Assembly: GCA_037481715.1 (NCBI GenBank)
Contig: JBBFLD010000001.1
Coordinates: 62,001-126,000, forward strand
Direction of reading: 5' to 3'
Source: Rosettibacter sp037481715
Lineage (GTDB): Bacteria > Bacteroidota > Ignavibacteria > Ignavibacteriales > Melioribacteraceae
Length of the DNA stretch: 64,000 nucleotides
Shown here: positions 8,691-16,719 of the stretch, one piece after another
Numbering within the stretch: position 1 is the stretch's first letter
Layout of the letters: each line of letters begins with the position of its first letter
Position numbers and translations under genes: made by a program
Notes under the pieces: generated by a model
Database searches by the model: none
What the model was told of the DNA's origin: nothing
What the model saw: the letters and a program-made list of their open reading frames with translations, nothing else

Positions 8691-9866
8691 ATGGCTGATA
8701 TTAATTCTGTTGAAAAAAAATTCAAAGAACTATTTAATGAGAATCCTTTATTACTTCGTTCGCCTGGAAGAGTGAACTTAATTGGTGAACATACAGATTA
8801 TAACATGGGCTATGTATTGCCTGGTGCAATTGATAAATCAATTTATTTTGCTATAACTCCGCGCAATGATGATTTATGTAAAATTTATGCTTATGATATT
8901 AATGAAAGTCATGAGTTCAATGTTAATGATATACATCGCTCAGAAAAAAGCTGGACAAATTATTTAATGGGAGTGGTTGACCAGCTGAATAAAGCAGGAT
9001 ATAAAATTAATGGATTTAATTGTGTCTTTGGCGGCGATATTCCAATTGGTGCCGGCTTATCCTCATCAGCTGCTTTAGAAGCTGGATTAGCTTATGCACT
9101 AAATTCAATTTACGATTTGAAAATAAGCAAACTCGAGTTGGTAAAACTTGCTCAAAAATCTGAAAATGAATTTGTGGGTGTTAAATGCGGAATAATGGAC
9201 CAATACATAAATATTTTTGGAGAAGAAAATAAAGTTCTTAAAATTGATTGCCGCTCCCTTGAATATGAATATATCCCTTTCGAATTCAAAAATGTTTCTA
9301 TTGTTCTTTTTAATACTGGAGTTTCACATTCATTGGCTTCATCAGAATATAATTTACGCAGAAAAGAATGCAGAGAGGGTGTTGAAATTATTCAAAAAGA
9401 TTTTCCTGAAGTTCAAAGTTTGCGCGATGTAACTCTTGATATGATTTATGAATACAAAAATAAAATGACTAATAAAATTTATAATCGATGTAAATATGTT
9501 GTAGAAGAAAATGAAAGATTATTAAAAGCCTGCAATGCACTTAAAAGAAAAGATTTGCCAACATTAGGAAATTTAATGTATCAAACTCATGAAGGATTAA
9601 GCAAAGATTATGAAGTAAGCTGCGATGAACTTGATTATCTTGTTGAATTAACAAAAAATGATGATAGAATTTATGGCGCTCGTATGATGGGAGGCGGATT
9701 TGGAGGCTGCACAATTAATCTTATAGATAAAAATGAAGTTCAAGATGTTTGCAATTTATTTGCAGAAAAATACAAAAGAAAATTTGGAATAGAATTAAAA
9801 TATTATGTCACTTCTATAAACAAAGGAACAAGTTTTATTGAGGTTTATGAGAATGCAAAAATCTGA
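8691..9866 (+). CDS. galK: Galactokinase
   Basis: A 391-residue GHMP-family kinase that phosphorylates galactose to galactose-1-phosphate in the Leloir pathway. The galactokinase signature SPGRVNLIGEHTDYN lies near residues 24-38. The ATP-binding GHMP motif (PIGAGLSSSAA) lies near 120, with KCGIMDQYINIFG near 165 carrying the catalytic aspartate. The C-terminal GARMMGGGFGGCTINL lies near 325. Ribosome binding site AGGGGAAA precedes the ATG. The 3' end overlaps the start of galT, indicating translational coupling. No galE or galM is present in the window, so epimerisation must be encoded elsewhere. Confidence 0.97.
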   Translation: MADINSVEKKFKELFNENPLLLRSPGRVNLIGEHTDYNMGYVLPGAIDKSIYFAITPRNDDLCKIYAYDINESHEFNVNDIHRSEKSWTNYLMGVVDQLNKAGYKINGFNCVFGGDIPIGAGLSSSAALEAGLAYALNSIYDLKISKLELVKLAQKSENEFVGVKCGIMDQYINIFGEENKVLKIDCRSLEYEYIPFEFKNVSIVLFNTGVSHSLASSEYNLRRKECREGVEIIQKDFPEVQSLRDVTLDMIYEYKNKMTNKIYNRCKYVVEENERLLKACNALKRKDLPTLGNLMYQTHEGLSKDYEVSCDELDYLVELTKNDDRIYGARMMGGGFGGCTINLIDKNEVQDVCNLFAEKYKRKFGIELKYYVTSINKGTSFIEVYENAKI

Positions 9867-10908
9867 ATTGAATAATTATCCACATAGAAGAAAAAATATT
9901 TTAACTGGGGAATGGATTCTTGTTTCACCCCACAGAACACAAAGACCCTGGCAGGGTGAAGTCTCAAAAGTTGATGACGAAACTCGTCCTCAATACGACC
10001 CGAATTGTTATTTATGTCCTGGCAATAAAAGAGCAAATGGAGAAACAAATCCAAACTATGAAAGTACTTTTGTTTTCACAAATGATTTTTCTGCATTGCT
10101 CGAAAATGTCCCAACAAATAAAACTGATAACAATTTATTAACTGCAAAAAGTGAAAGAGGAATTTGCAGAGTTGTAAATTTTTCTCCACGACATGATTTA
10201 ACACTTGCAGAAATGTCTGAATCAGAAATTGAAAAAGTGATTGATACATGGATTGAAGAATTTAGAATGCTCGGTTCAAAACCATTTATTAATTATGTTC
10301 AAATTTTTGAAAACAAAGGAACAATGATGGGGAACAGCAATCCTCATCCGCATTGCCAAATTTGGGCTCAGGAAAGTATTCCAATGGAACCATCAAAAGA
10401 GTTAAAAAATTTTAAGAACTATTATCAAAAACATAAAAGAAGTCTTCTTTCAGATTATTTGAAATTAGAATTGAAATTAAAAGAAAGAATTGTTTATGAA
10501 AATAATTCTTTTGTGGTTCTTGTTCCTTTCTGGGCAATTTGGCCCTATGAAACATTAATTATTTCTAAAAGAAAAATTGCAAACATAACCCAGTTCAAAG
10601 ATTCAGAGAAAAAAGATTTTGCAAATGCTTTGAAAGTAATTACAACAAAATACGATAATCTTTTTCAAACAAGCTTTCCTTATTCTTCTGGATTGCATCA
10701 GGCACCAACAGATGGAAAAGAACATAAAGAATGGCATTTCCATATGCATTTTTATCCACCGCTTTTAAGGTCAGCTACAATCAAGAAATTTATGGTTGGA
10801 TATGAAATGCTTGCAGAGCCGCAAAGAGACATTACCCCAGAACAAAGTGCAAAAACATTAATAGAACTTTCAACAATTCATTATAAACAAATAAAAGAAA
10901 AAATATGA
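9853..10908 (+). CDS. galT: Galactose-1-phosphate uridylyltransferase
   Basis: About 351 residues; exchanges UMP between UDP-glucose and galactose-1-phosphate. Zinc-ligand-like CYLC lies near residue 50 (NCYLCPGNKRANGE), and the catalytic HPH motif is in NSNPHPHCQIWAQE near residues 160-172. A further histidine-rich segment, EWHFHMHFYPP, lies near 290. In-frame starts exist at 9838 (TTG), 9847 (ATG) and 9853 (ATG). I chose 9853 because GAGG at 9840-9843 is spaced nine bases from it but only three from 9847. The gene overlaps galK by 14 bp and overlaps the beta-galactosidase start by 4 bp (ATGA), so all three are translationally linked. Confidence 0.95.
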   Translation: MQKSELNNYPHRRKNILTGEWILVSPHRTQRPWQGEVSKVDDETRPQYDPNCYLCPGNKRANGETNPNYESTFVFTNDFSALLENVPTNKTDNNLLTAKSERGICRVVNFSPRHDLTLAEMSESEIEKVIDTWIEEFRMLGSKPFINYVQIFENKGTMMGNSNPHPHCQIWAQESIPMEPSKELKNFKNYYQKHKRSLLSDYLKLELKLKERIVYENNSFVVLVPFWAIWPYETLIISKRKIANITQFKDSEKKDFANALKVITTKYDNLFQTSFPYSSGLHQAPTDGKEHKEWHFHMHFYPPLLRSATIKKFMVGYEMLAEPQRDITPEQSAKTLIELSTIHYKQIKEKI

Positions 10909-13900
10909 GAAGACTAATAATTATTATTTTTTTAATCATCTTATCTGCAAGATCATATTCTCAAATCGAAATTGATATTAATAAGTATATTGAAAATCCA
11001 GAAGTATTTGGAGAAAATAAGGAAGAACCAACCGCAATCTTAATTCCTTATTCATCATTAGAATCAGCTCTTTCATATCAAAAAGAAAAATCTGAATATT
11101 ATTCCTCTCTTAATGGCAACTGGAAATTTCAATGGCAAATTAATCCATCACTGGTTCCAAAAGATTTTTACAAAAAAGAATTTAATGATAAAACATGGAA
11201 AGAAATTCCTGTCCCTTCAAATTGGCAAATGCAGGGGTATGACCATTTGATGTATAGAAATATACCAATGGAATTTTATCCTTATAATCCTCCTTATGTG
11301 CCTGATGATATTAATCCAACTGGACTTTATAGAAAAATATTCAAAGTTCCATCTGAATGGAAAGACAGAAAAATCTTTCTTCACTTTGATGGAATTCAAT
11401 CAGCTGCCTTCATCTGGTTGAATGGGAAGTATGTTGGTTATCACGAAGATGGAATGACTCCTGCTGAATTTGACATCACAGATAAAATTGAAAAGGGAAA
11501 TAATTTACTTGCCGTGATGGTTCTTCGATGGAGCGACGGCTCTTATCTTGAAGATCAGGACATGTTCAGATATTCTGGTATTTATCGAAATGTTTATATC
11601 TATTCAAAACCATTAGTAACAATTCGCGATTTATTTATCAAAACTGACCTTGATGAAAAATATGTAGATGCAAATTTGATACTTGATATTACATTAAAAA
11701 ATTATAAGGAAAAATCATCGAAAGTAAAAATCAGATATACACTTTACGATTCATCTAATAAAAAAGTTTTTTCAAATAATTCCGATTACATTGAAGTAAA
11801 AGAAAAATTACAAACAACTCTAACTCAAAAAGTAACTTCACCAGAAAAATGGTCTGATGAACATCCATATCTGTATAAACTTATTCTTGAATTAATTGAT
11901 TCTAATCAAAAAGTAATTGAAGCATTATGTCAAAGAGTTGGTTTTAGAGAGTTGGAAGTTAAGAATGGAGTTGCAATGATGAATGGGATGCCTATATATT
12001 TTAGAGGCACAAATCGTCATGAGCATAATCCAGTTGGAGGAAAAACTTTAACAAAAGAATTGATGCTCGAAGATATAAAATTACTCAAGCAATTTAATTT
12101 TAATGCTGTTAGAACAAGTCATTATCCAAACGACCCATTATGGTATGACTTATGTGATGAATATGGAATTTTAATTCAAGATGAAGTAAATGCTGAATGT
12201 CATTATACAGAAAATGAATTTCCCTCAAGAAAGGAATATTTCAATGCCTTTATGGATAGATTTATAAGAATGGTTCAAAGAGATAAAAATCATCCAAGTG
12301 TAGTAATGTGGAGTACGGGAAATGAATGCGGACTTGATAAACCTCACTATGCAATGGCTGATTACATAAAGAAATTTGATCCAACAAGATTTTTAATGCA
12401 TCAATCAAATTGGCCCGATGGCGAAGCTCCTTATGTTGATATTATTGGTCCAAGATATCCAACTCCATCTCGATTAAGACAAATTGGATTGACAAGAACT
12501 AAACCAGTTGTAATGGGTGAATATGCTCATGCAATGGGAAATAGTCTTGGCAACTTTGATGAGTTCTGGGAAATAATTTATGGAACTCCTCATCTTCAAG
12601 GAGGATTTGTTTGGGATTGGGTAGACCAAGGTTTGAAAGTCAAATCAAAATTTGTAAAGGATTTTTCTTCGAATAATATTCAATGCGGAGTTATGGGAAA
12701 TCCTGAATTAGTTAAAGGAATTGATGGAAATGCAATTAAATTAAGCGGCTTGGACGACTGGATTGAAATTTATGATGACCCTCGCCTTGATTTAAGAGGC
12801 AACAATTTGATAATTGAGTTTACAGTATTTCCGCAAAAATTTTATTTAGAAAATCCATTGGTAACTAAAGCTTATCAATTTGGTGTAACTCAAATAACTC
12901 AAGACACTCTCAGTTTCTACGTTAATTCATACAAGAATGCACTTAAAATTAAGCTGCCTGAAGATTGGTATTCAAAATGGCACAAAGTAAAAGCTGTTTA
13001 TGATGGAAAAGAAATGTCAATGTTTATTGATGAAAAATTATTTGGTTCAAAAAAATATGAAGGAAAAATTAATTCATCACATTATCCTGTAAATATTGGA
13101 AGAGATGCTTTAAGGGATAATGACCAGCATTTAGGCTGGATTTCAAATTTCATTTTTGATGATGTTAAAATTTTTGACAGCCTTGAAAGTACTCAACCAA
13201 TTCTCTGGCTTAAATTTGATGAAATAATTGAGGGAAAAGATTATCTAACATTTGGAATAAGTACTTTCTGCATTAATGGAATGATAACAGCAGACAGAAA
13301 ACCGCAGCCAGAATTATGGCAGGCAAAACACAGCATGTCGCCAGTTCGTTTTTATGCAGTCGATATAGAGAAAGGAATTTTTAAAGCAGTGAATAAATAT
13401 TCATTTACAAATCTGAATGAATTTGAGTTTGACTGGTATTTATATAAAGATGGAAAATTAGAAACATCAAGCAAATTTAATCTTGATGTTCCTCCACAAT
13501 CAGAAAAAGAATTTAATATTCCTATTCCCGAAGATTTAGAATACGATCATGAGTATGTTTTAGAACTTAGCTGCAAGTTAAAGAAGGATGAACCATTCAA
13601 ACAAGAAGGTTTTGAAATAAACTTTCAGCAATTTGTATTAAATGAGAAGGAAGAATCATCATTAATTGGAGAAGATTGGTACAGCACAAAGATCAAAGTA
13701 GAAGAAAATGAAAATAAATTGACAATTAAAATTGGTGATATAAAATATGAGATAGATAAGTTAACTGGTTCAATGAATTTATTTAATAAAAATGAATTAC
13801 TCATTTCATCATTTAATGCAAATATATGGCGTGCACCAATTTCGAATGAAAAAAGTGACTGGGGAAAAGCAGAAGCCGAAGATTGGTATAAAATGGGACT

Positions 13901-14561
13901 GAATGAATTTCAGACCAAAGTAGAAAATTTTGAAATTGATAAAAAATATGATGGAACATTTTTAGTCATAAAAATTAAATCATACACAACATTTTCAAGA
14001 AGCAGTGATTTATTAATTAACGATTTTATTTATAATTTCTCGAATAGCGGAAATGTTAGAATTTCACACACAATGACCCCACTTGGCTATTTTAATGTTA
14101 GCTGGCTGCCATGTATTGGACTTAAATTTATGATGCCAGATAGTTTTCAAAATCTCACATGGTATGGCAGAGGACCTTATGAAAATTATCCAGACAGAAA
14201 AACTGGGGCTAAATTGGGAATACATAATGTTAAAATTGATTCAGTTATGAATCCTTACATTGAACCACAGGAATATGGTAATTACTCCGATGTAAGATGG
14301 TTTGAAATAAATAAAAATAAAGAGGGCATAAAAATTATTTCTGAAAATCCTATAAACATTTCAGCAGTTCCGTATTATAATCTGGACAGGGCAGATTATA
14401 CATATCAATTAATGAGAGATGGTTATATTAGGGTACAGATAAATTATGGCATCAATGGTGTTGGAGATACACCAAATCCAACAATGCCGCAATATAGAGT
14501 ATATCCAAGCGAATATAAAAATAATTTAATAATCAAAATAAATGATTTGAATAGTAAGTAA
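10905..14561 (+). CDS. Secreted GH2 beta-galactosidase with inserted LamG-like domain
   Basis: 1218 residues with a signal peptide (about 1-20, ending SYS-Q). Order: GH2 sugar-binding jelly roll (about 45-225), immunoglobulin-like domain (about 230-335), TIM barrel from about 340, and a C-terminal LacZ-type domain 4/5 region with the conserved GRGPYENYPDRKTGA near 1090. The likely acid/base is Glu474 in STGNECG and the nucleophile Glu539 in VVMGEYAHAMGN. Between WVDQGL (about 575) and FCINGMITADRKPQPEL (about 788), which are adjacent in Escherichia coli LacZ, about 200 extra residues form a concanavalin/LamG-like jelly roll (GNAIKLSGLDDWIEI through WLKFDE). Last gene of the gal operon; likely periplasmic and acting on galacto-oligosaccharides. 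No type IX sorting domain is present. Confidence 0.93.
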   Translation: MRRLIIIIFLIILSARSYSQIEIDINKYIENPEVFGENKEEPTAILIPYSSLESALSYQKEKSEYYSSLNGNWKFQWQINPSLVPKDFYKKEFNDKTWKEIPVPSNWQMQGYDHLMYRNIPMEFYPYNPPYVPDDINPTGLYRKIFKVPSEWKDRKIFLHFDGIQSAAFIWLNGKYVGYHEDGMTPAEFDITDKIEKGNNLLAVMVLRWSDGSYLEDQDMFRYSGIYRNVYIYSKPLVTIRDLFIKTDLDEKYVDANLILDITLKNYKEKSSKVKIRYTLYDSSNKKVFSNNSDYIEVKEKLQTTLTQKVTSPEKWSDEHPYLYKLILELIDSNQKVIEALCQRVGFRELEVKNGVAMMNGMPIYFRGTNRHEHNPVGGKTLTKELMLEDIKLLKQFNFNAVRTSHYPNDPLWYDLCDEYGILIQDEVNAECHYTENEFPSRKEYFNAFMDRFIRMVQRDKNHPSVVMWSTGNECGLDKPHYAMADYIKKFDPTRFLMHQSNWPDGEAPYVDIIGPRYPTPSRLRQIGLTRTKPVVMGEYAHAMGNSLGNFDEFWEIIYGTPHLQGGFVWDWVDQGLKVKSKFVKDFSSNNIQCGVMGNPELVKGIDGNAIKLSGLDDWIEIYDDPRLDLRGNNLIIEFTVFPQKFYLENPLVTKAYQFGVTQITQDTLSFYVNSYKNALKIKLPEDWYSKWHKVKAVYDGKEMSMFIDEKLFGSKKYEGKINSSHYPVNIGRDALRDNDQHLGWISNFIFDDVKIFDSLESTQPILWLKFDEIIEGKDYLTFGISTFCINGMITADRKPQPELWQAKHSMSPVRFYAVDIEKGIFKAVNKYSFTNLNEFEFDWYLYKDGKLETSSKFNLDVPPQSEKEFNIPIPEDLEYDHEYVLELSCKLKKDEPFKQEGFEINFQQFVLNEKEESSLIGEDWYSTKIKVEENENKLTIKIGDIKYEIDKLTGSMNLFNKNELLISSFNANIWRAPISNEKSDWGKAEAEDWYKMGLNEFQTKVENFEIDKKYDGTFLVIKIKSYTTFSRSSDLLINDFIYNFSNSGNVRISHTMTPLGYFNVSWLPCIGLKFMMPDSFQNLTWYGRGPYENYPDRKTGAKLGIHNVKIDSVMNPYIEPQEYGNYSDVRWFEINKNKEGIKIISENPINISAVPYYNLDRADYTYQLMRDGYIRVQINYGINGVGDTPNPTMPQYRVYPSEYKNNLIIKINDLNSK

Positions 14562-14598
14562 TAAAAGATAAATTAAAAAAATTATTGATAAAAATAAC

Positions 14599-14627
14599 TT
14601 GACAAATAAAAATAAAAAAAATATATT
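14599..14627 (+). promoter_or_regulatory. Promoter of the TonB receptor / galactanase operon
   Basis: TTGACA (14599-14604), a 17-bp spacer and TATATT (14622-14627) form a strong consensus-like promoter 38 bp after the beta-galactosidase stop. The -10 element overlaps the operator at 14627-14640. Transcription from here would make a leader of about 390 nt before the first start codon at 15029. Confidence 0.62.
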
Positions 14628-14640
14628 GCAATCGTTTGCG
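14627..14640. promoter_or_regulatory. LacI-family operator, site 3 (receptor operon)
   Basis: TGCAATCGTTTGCG matches the operators at 5691 and 6740 at twelve consecutive bases. The last part of the site belongs to an inverted repeat, CAATCGTT (14630-14637) and AACGATTG (14643-14650). That repeat could be a second weak operator half or the first hairpin of the leader RNA. Confidence 0.72.
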
Positions 14641-14843
14641 GGAACGATTGAGCCTTTTTGTTCCTACTTTCGTTCTTTCTAAGGTTGTTTGAAAAGAGTG
14701 GTTTTGATAATATTTTATTCCAATTATGCATTAGAAAATTTTCTTTAAGAGTAGCTCTTTTATTTTGATAAGTTTGGCACTCAATTGTTGGTTTTAAATA
14801 CATAATAAGAATAAAAACTAATTCTTATGGATTAAAAACTTTC

Positions 14844-14883
14844 AACCAGAGGCTTTAGCAATGGGCTGCTGAGCCCTTTGGTT
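14844..14883 (+). promoter_or_regulatory. Long leader hairpin (possible antiterminator)
   Basis: AACCAGAGGCT at the 5' side pairs with AGCCCTTTGGTT at the 3' side with one bulged C. An inner TAGCA/TGCTG helix closes an ATGGGC loop, giving about 16 base pairs in 40 nt. Its 3' arm contains CCCTTTG, which is also the 5' arm of the next hairpin, so the two cannot form together. Confidence 0.45.
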
Positions 14884-14912
14884 CAGGTGAGCCTATAGCT
14901 CAAAGGGTATTT
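14874..14912 (+). terminator. Alternative leader hairpin, terminator-like
   Basis: CCCTTTG (14874-14880) pairs with CAAAGGG (14901-14907). Inside, AGC (14890-14892) pairs with GCT (14898-14900) around CTATA. The stem is followed by TATTTT, a short and imperfect U-rich run. It shares its left arm with the upstream hairpin, the usual design of an attenuator. The weak U tract lowers confidence that it really terminates. Confidence 0.35.
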
Positions 14913-15028
14913 TAATAATCTTAATGAATAATTCGGGATAATAGAATATTCAGTTATACTTCTAAAATTTTTTAATAACAAAATATGCCAAAATTGATTT
15001 GAATAATGAATAACAATAAAAATCTTTC

Positions 15029-16708
15029 ATGAAAATTCAACTAAAATATATAACCCTAATTTTATTATTATCTGTTTGTTTAATTACTAATGCTGAATGC
15101 AAATTAGAAGAAACTATTTCTAAGGATACGATTGCGATAGTGAATAATAAAATAATTTATCTAGATGACTTTGTAAATTTGTATCGAGATAAAATAGTAA
15201 AATTTGGGGTGACTGATAGCTATGAATTCCGTCTGAAGTATTTATTGAATTTAATTAATGATGAATTACTTATAGCTGAAGCTAAATTTAAAAATCTACA
15301 TAAAACAGAAAGTGCTAAAAAAGAATATAAGCGAATTCAAACACAAGAATTGCTCAATGCCTATACAACAAAACATATTACTCCTGCCATAAAAATTACC
15401 GAAGATGAGTTAAAAGATTTATTCATCAAACTGAATACAAAAATTAAGGTAAGTCATCTATATGCTCCTACAAAAGAAAAAGCAGATTCGTTATATGATG
15501 AATTAATGAAAGGCAGAAGCTTTGAAGAATTAGCCAAAGAAAATTTCAAAGACCCCGTATTGAAAGAAACTGGAGGTTCATTAGGTTATATATCAATTGA
15601 TGAGATGGATCCTGAATTTGAAAGTGCTGCTTATTCAATGAAAATAGGGGAAATTTCAAAACCAATTAAAACCGTAAAAGGTTACAGCATAGTTAGAGTT
15701 GAAGATATAAAACAAAATCCATTTACTACAGAAACTGAATTCTTAAAAGCTCACGATAGATTGAAAGCTTTTGCTCGTAAAAGAGCTTTTGAAAGTGCAG
15801 CTAAAGGATTTGCAAGTTCATTACGAAAAAAATTAAATACAGAATTTAATGACAAAGTTTTATCTAAGTTCTTTAATGCTATTCAGAAAAAAACAATTGA
15901 TAATATAATTGAAAATCCTTCTAATTTTTCTGCTAATGATCTTAATCAGATTGTTGTTACTTCTTTATTAGGAAATTGGAGTTTGAAAAAACTTATTAAT
16001 GAAATGAGTGAAGTACCAGAAAAGCAGAGAAAATGGATACGCACAAAAGAAAACCTTCAAGATTTTATTGCTGGTCTTATTAATAGAAAGTTTATTGTCC
16101 AGCAAGCAAAAAAAGAAAAATTAGATAGAAATCCTTCTTATAAAAAAAATGTAGAATATAATTTTGATACATACCTGCTTAATACAATCGAGAATGAACT
16201 GAAAAAAGAAATAACAATTTCATCTGATTCTATTAAATCTTATTATGAAAAAAATATTAATTATTTCAGAACAAAACCCGAAGTAAGATTAAGTTCAATT
16301 CTCTTAGATGATTCTACTTTAGTCGACACAATAAAATATTTTTTAGAACAAGGATTTCCTTTCGAAGAACTTGCCAAAAAGTATTCAATCCAAAAATTAA
16401 CTGCTAAGAGAGGAGGTGATTTAGGATTTTTTACAAAAGAAGAGCTAGGTGAGTACGGCGATAAAATATTTGCACTAAATATTGGCCAATGGGCAGGTCC
16501 TTTTATTGATGATGGAAAATATTTATTTCTGAAGTGCACTGATTTTAAGAAATCCGAAATCAAATCTTTGGAAGATTCTTATAAACAGATTGAGGAGCTG
16601 TTAATTTCTTTAAGCTGGTTCAACTTTAGAGATAAATATGTAGAATCTTTGAAAAAGAAATTTGCATATAAATTGTTCACTCAAAAATTAAAAGAACTGA
16701 AATTATAA
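15029..16708 (+). CDS. Periplasmic peptidyl-prolyl isomerase (SurA/PpiC-like, two parvulin domains)
   Basis: 559 residues with a signal peptide (about 1-23). After a helical SurA-N-like region (about 30-120), a first parvulin domain spans about 138-232, with KVSHLYAPTKEKADSLYDEL, FEELAKENFKDP, GGSLGYIS and GEISKPIKTVKGYSIVRVED. A helical linker leads to a second parvulin-like domain at about 415-510 (RLSSILLDD, FEELAKKYS, GGDLGFFTKEELG). The enzyme would fold outer-membrane proteins in the periplasm. It is the first gene of the receptor operon, 11 bp before the TonB receptor, so a dedicated foldase for the large barrel proteins downstream is a reasonable inference. Confidence 0.85.
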   Translation: MKIQLKYITLILLLSVCLITNAECKLEETISKDTIAIVNNKIIYLDDFVNLYRDKIVKFGVTDSYEFRLKYLLNLINDELLIAEAKFKNLHKTESAKKEYKRIQTQELLNAYTTKHITPAIKITEDELKDLFIKLNTKIKVSHLYAPTKEKADSLYDELMKGRSFEELAKENFKDPVLKETGGSLGYISIDEMDPEFESAAYSMKIGEISKPIKTVKGYSIVRVEDIKQNPFTTETEFLKAHDRLKAFARKRAFESAAKGFASSLRKKLNTEFNDKVLSKFFNAIQKKTIDNIIENPSNFSANDLNQIVVTSLLGNWSLKKLINEMSEVPEKQRKWIRTKENLQDFIAGLINRKFIVQQAKKEKLDRNPSYKKNVEYNFDTYLLNTIENELKKEITISSDSIKSYYEKNINYFRTKPEVRLSSILLDDSTLVDTIKYFLEQGFPFEELAKKYSIQKLTAKRGGDLGFFTKEELGEYGDKIFALNIGQWAGPFIDDGKYLFLKCTDFKKSEIKSLEDSYKQIEELLISLSWFNFRDKYVESLKKKFAYKLFTQKLKELKL

Positions 16709-16719
16709 ACAATCTTAAA

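Larger units (their letters stand above)
14641..15028 (+). other. Structured 5' leader of the receptor operon, no gene
   Basis: A stretch of about 390 bp between the operator/promoter and the first coding sequence. It holds several inverted repeats: ATAAGAAT (14805-14812) with ATTCTTAT (14821-14828), a hairpin at 14747-14759, and the two mutually exclusive structures listed separately at 14844-14883 and 14874-14912. A minus-strand open frame at 14582-14803 has no protein-like features. No known riboswitch class was recognised by eye. Confidence 0.5.

Noticed and set aside
14774..14791. TTGGCAC followed by TTGTTGG, resembling a sigma-54 promoter, notable because an NtrC-type regulator is in the window
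   Set aside because: The spacing and the -12 GC element do not match TGGCAC-N5-TTGC.
14582..14803. Minus-strand open frame of 73 codons in the receptor-operon leader
   Set aside because: No ribosome binding site or recognisable domain; composition reflects A+T-rich noncoding DNA and it overlaps the promoter and operator.
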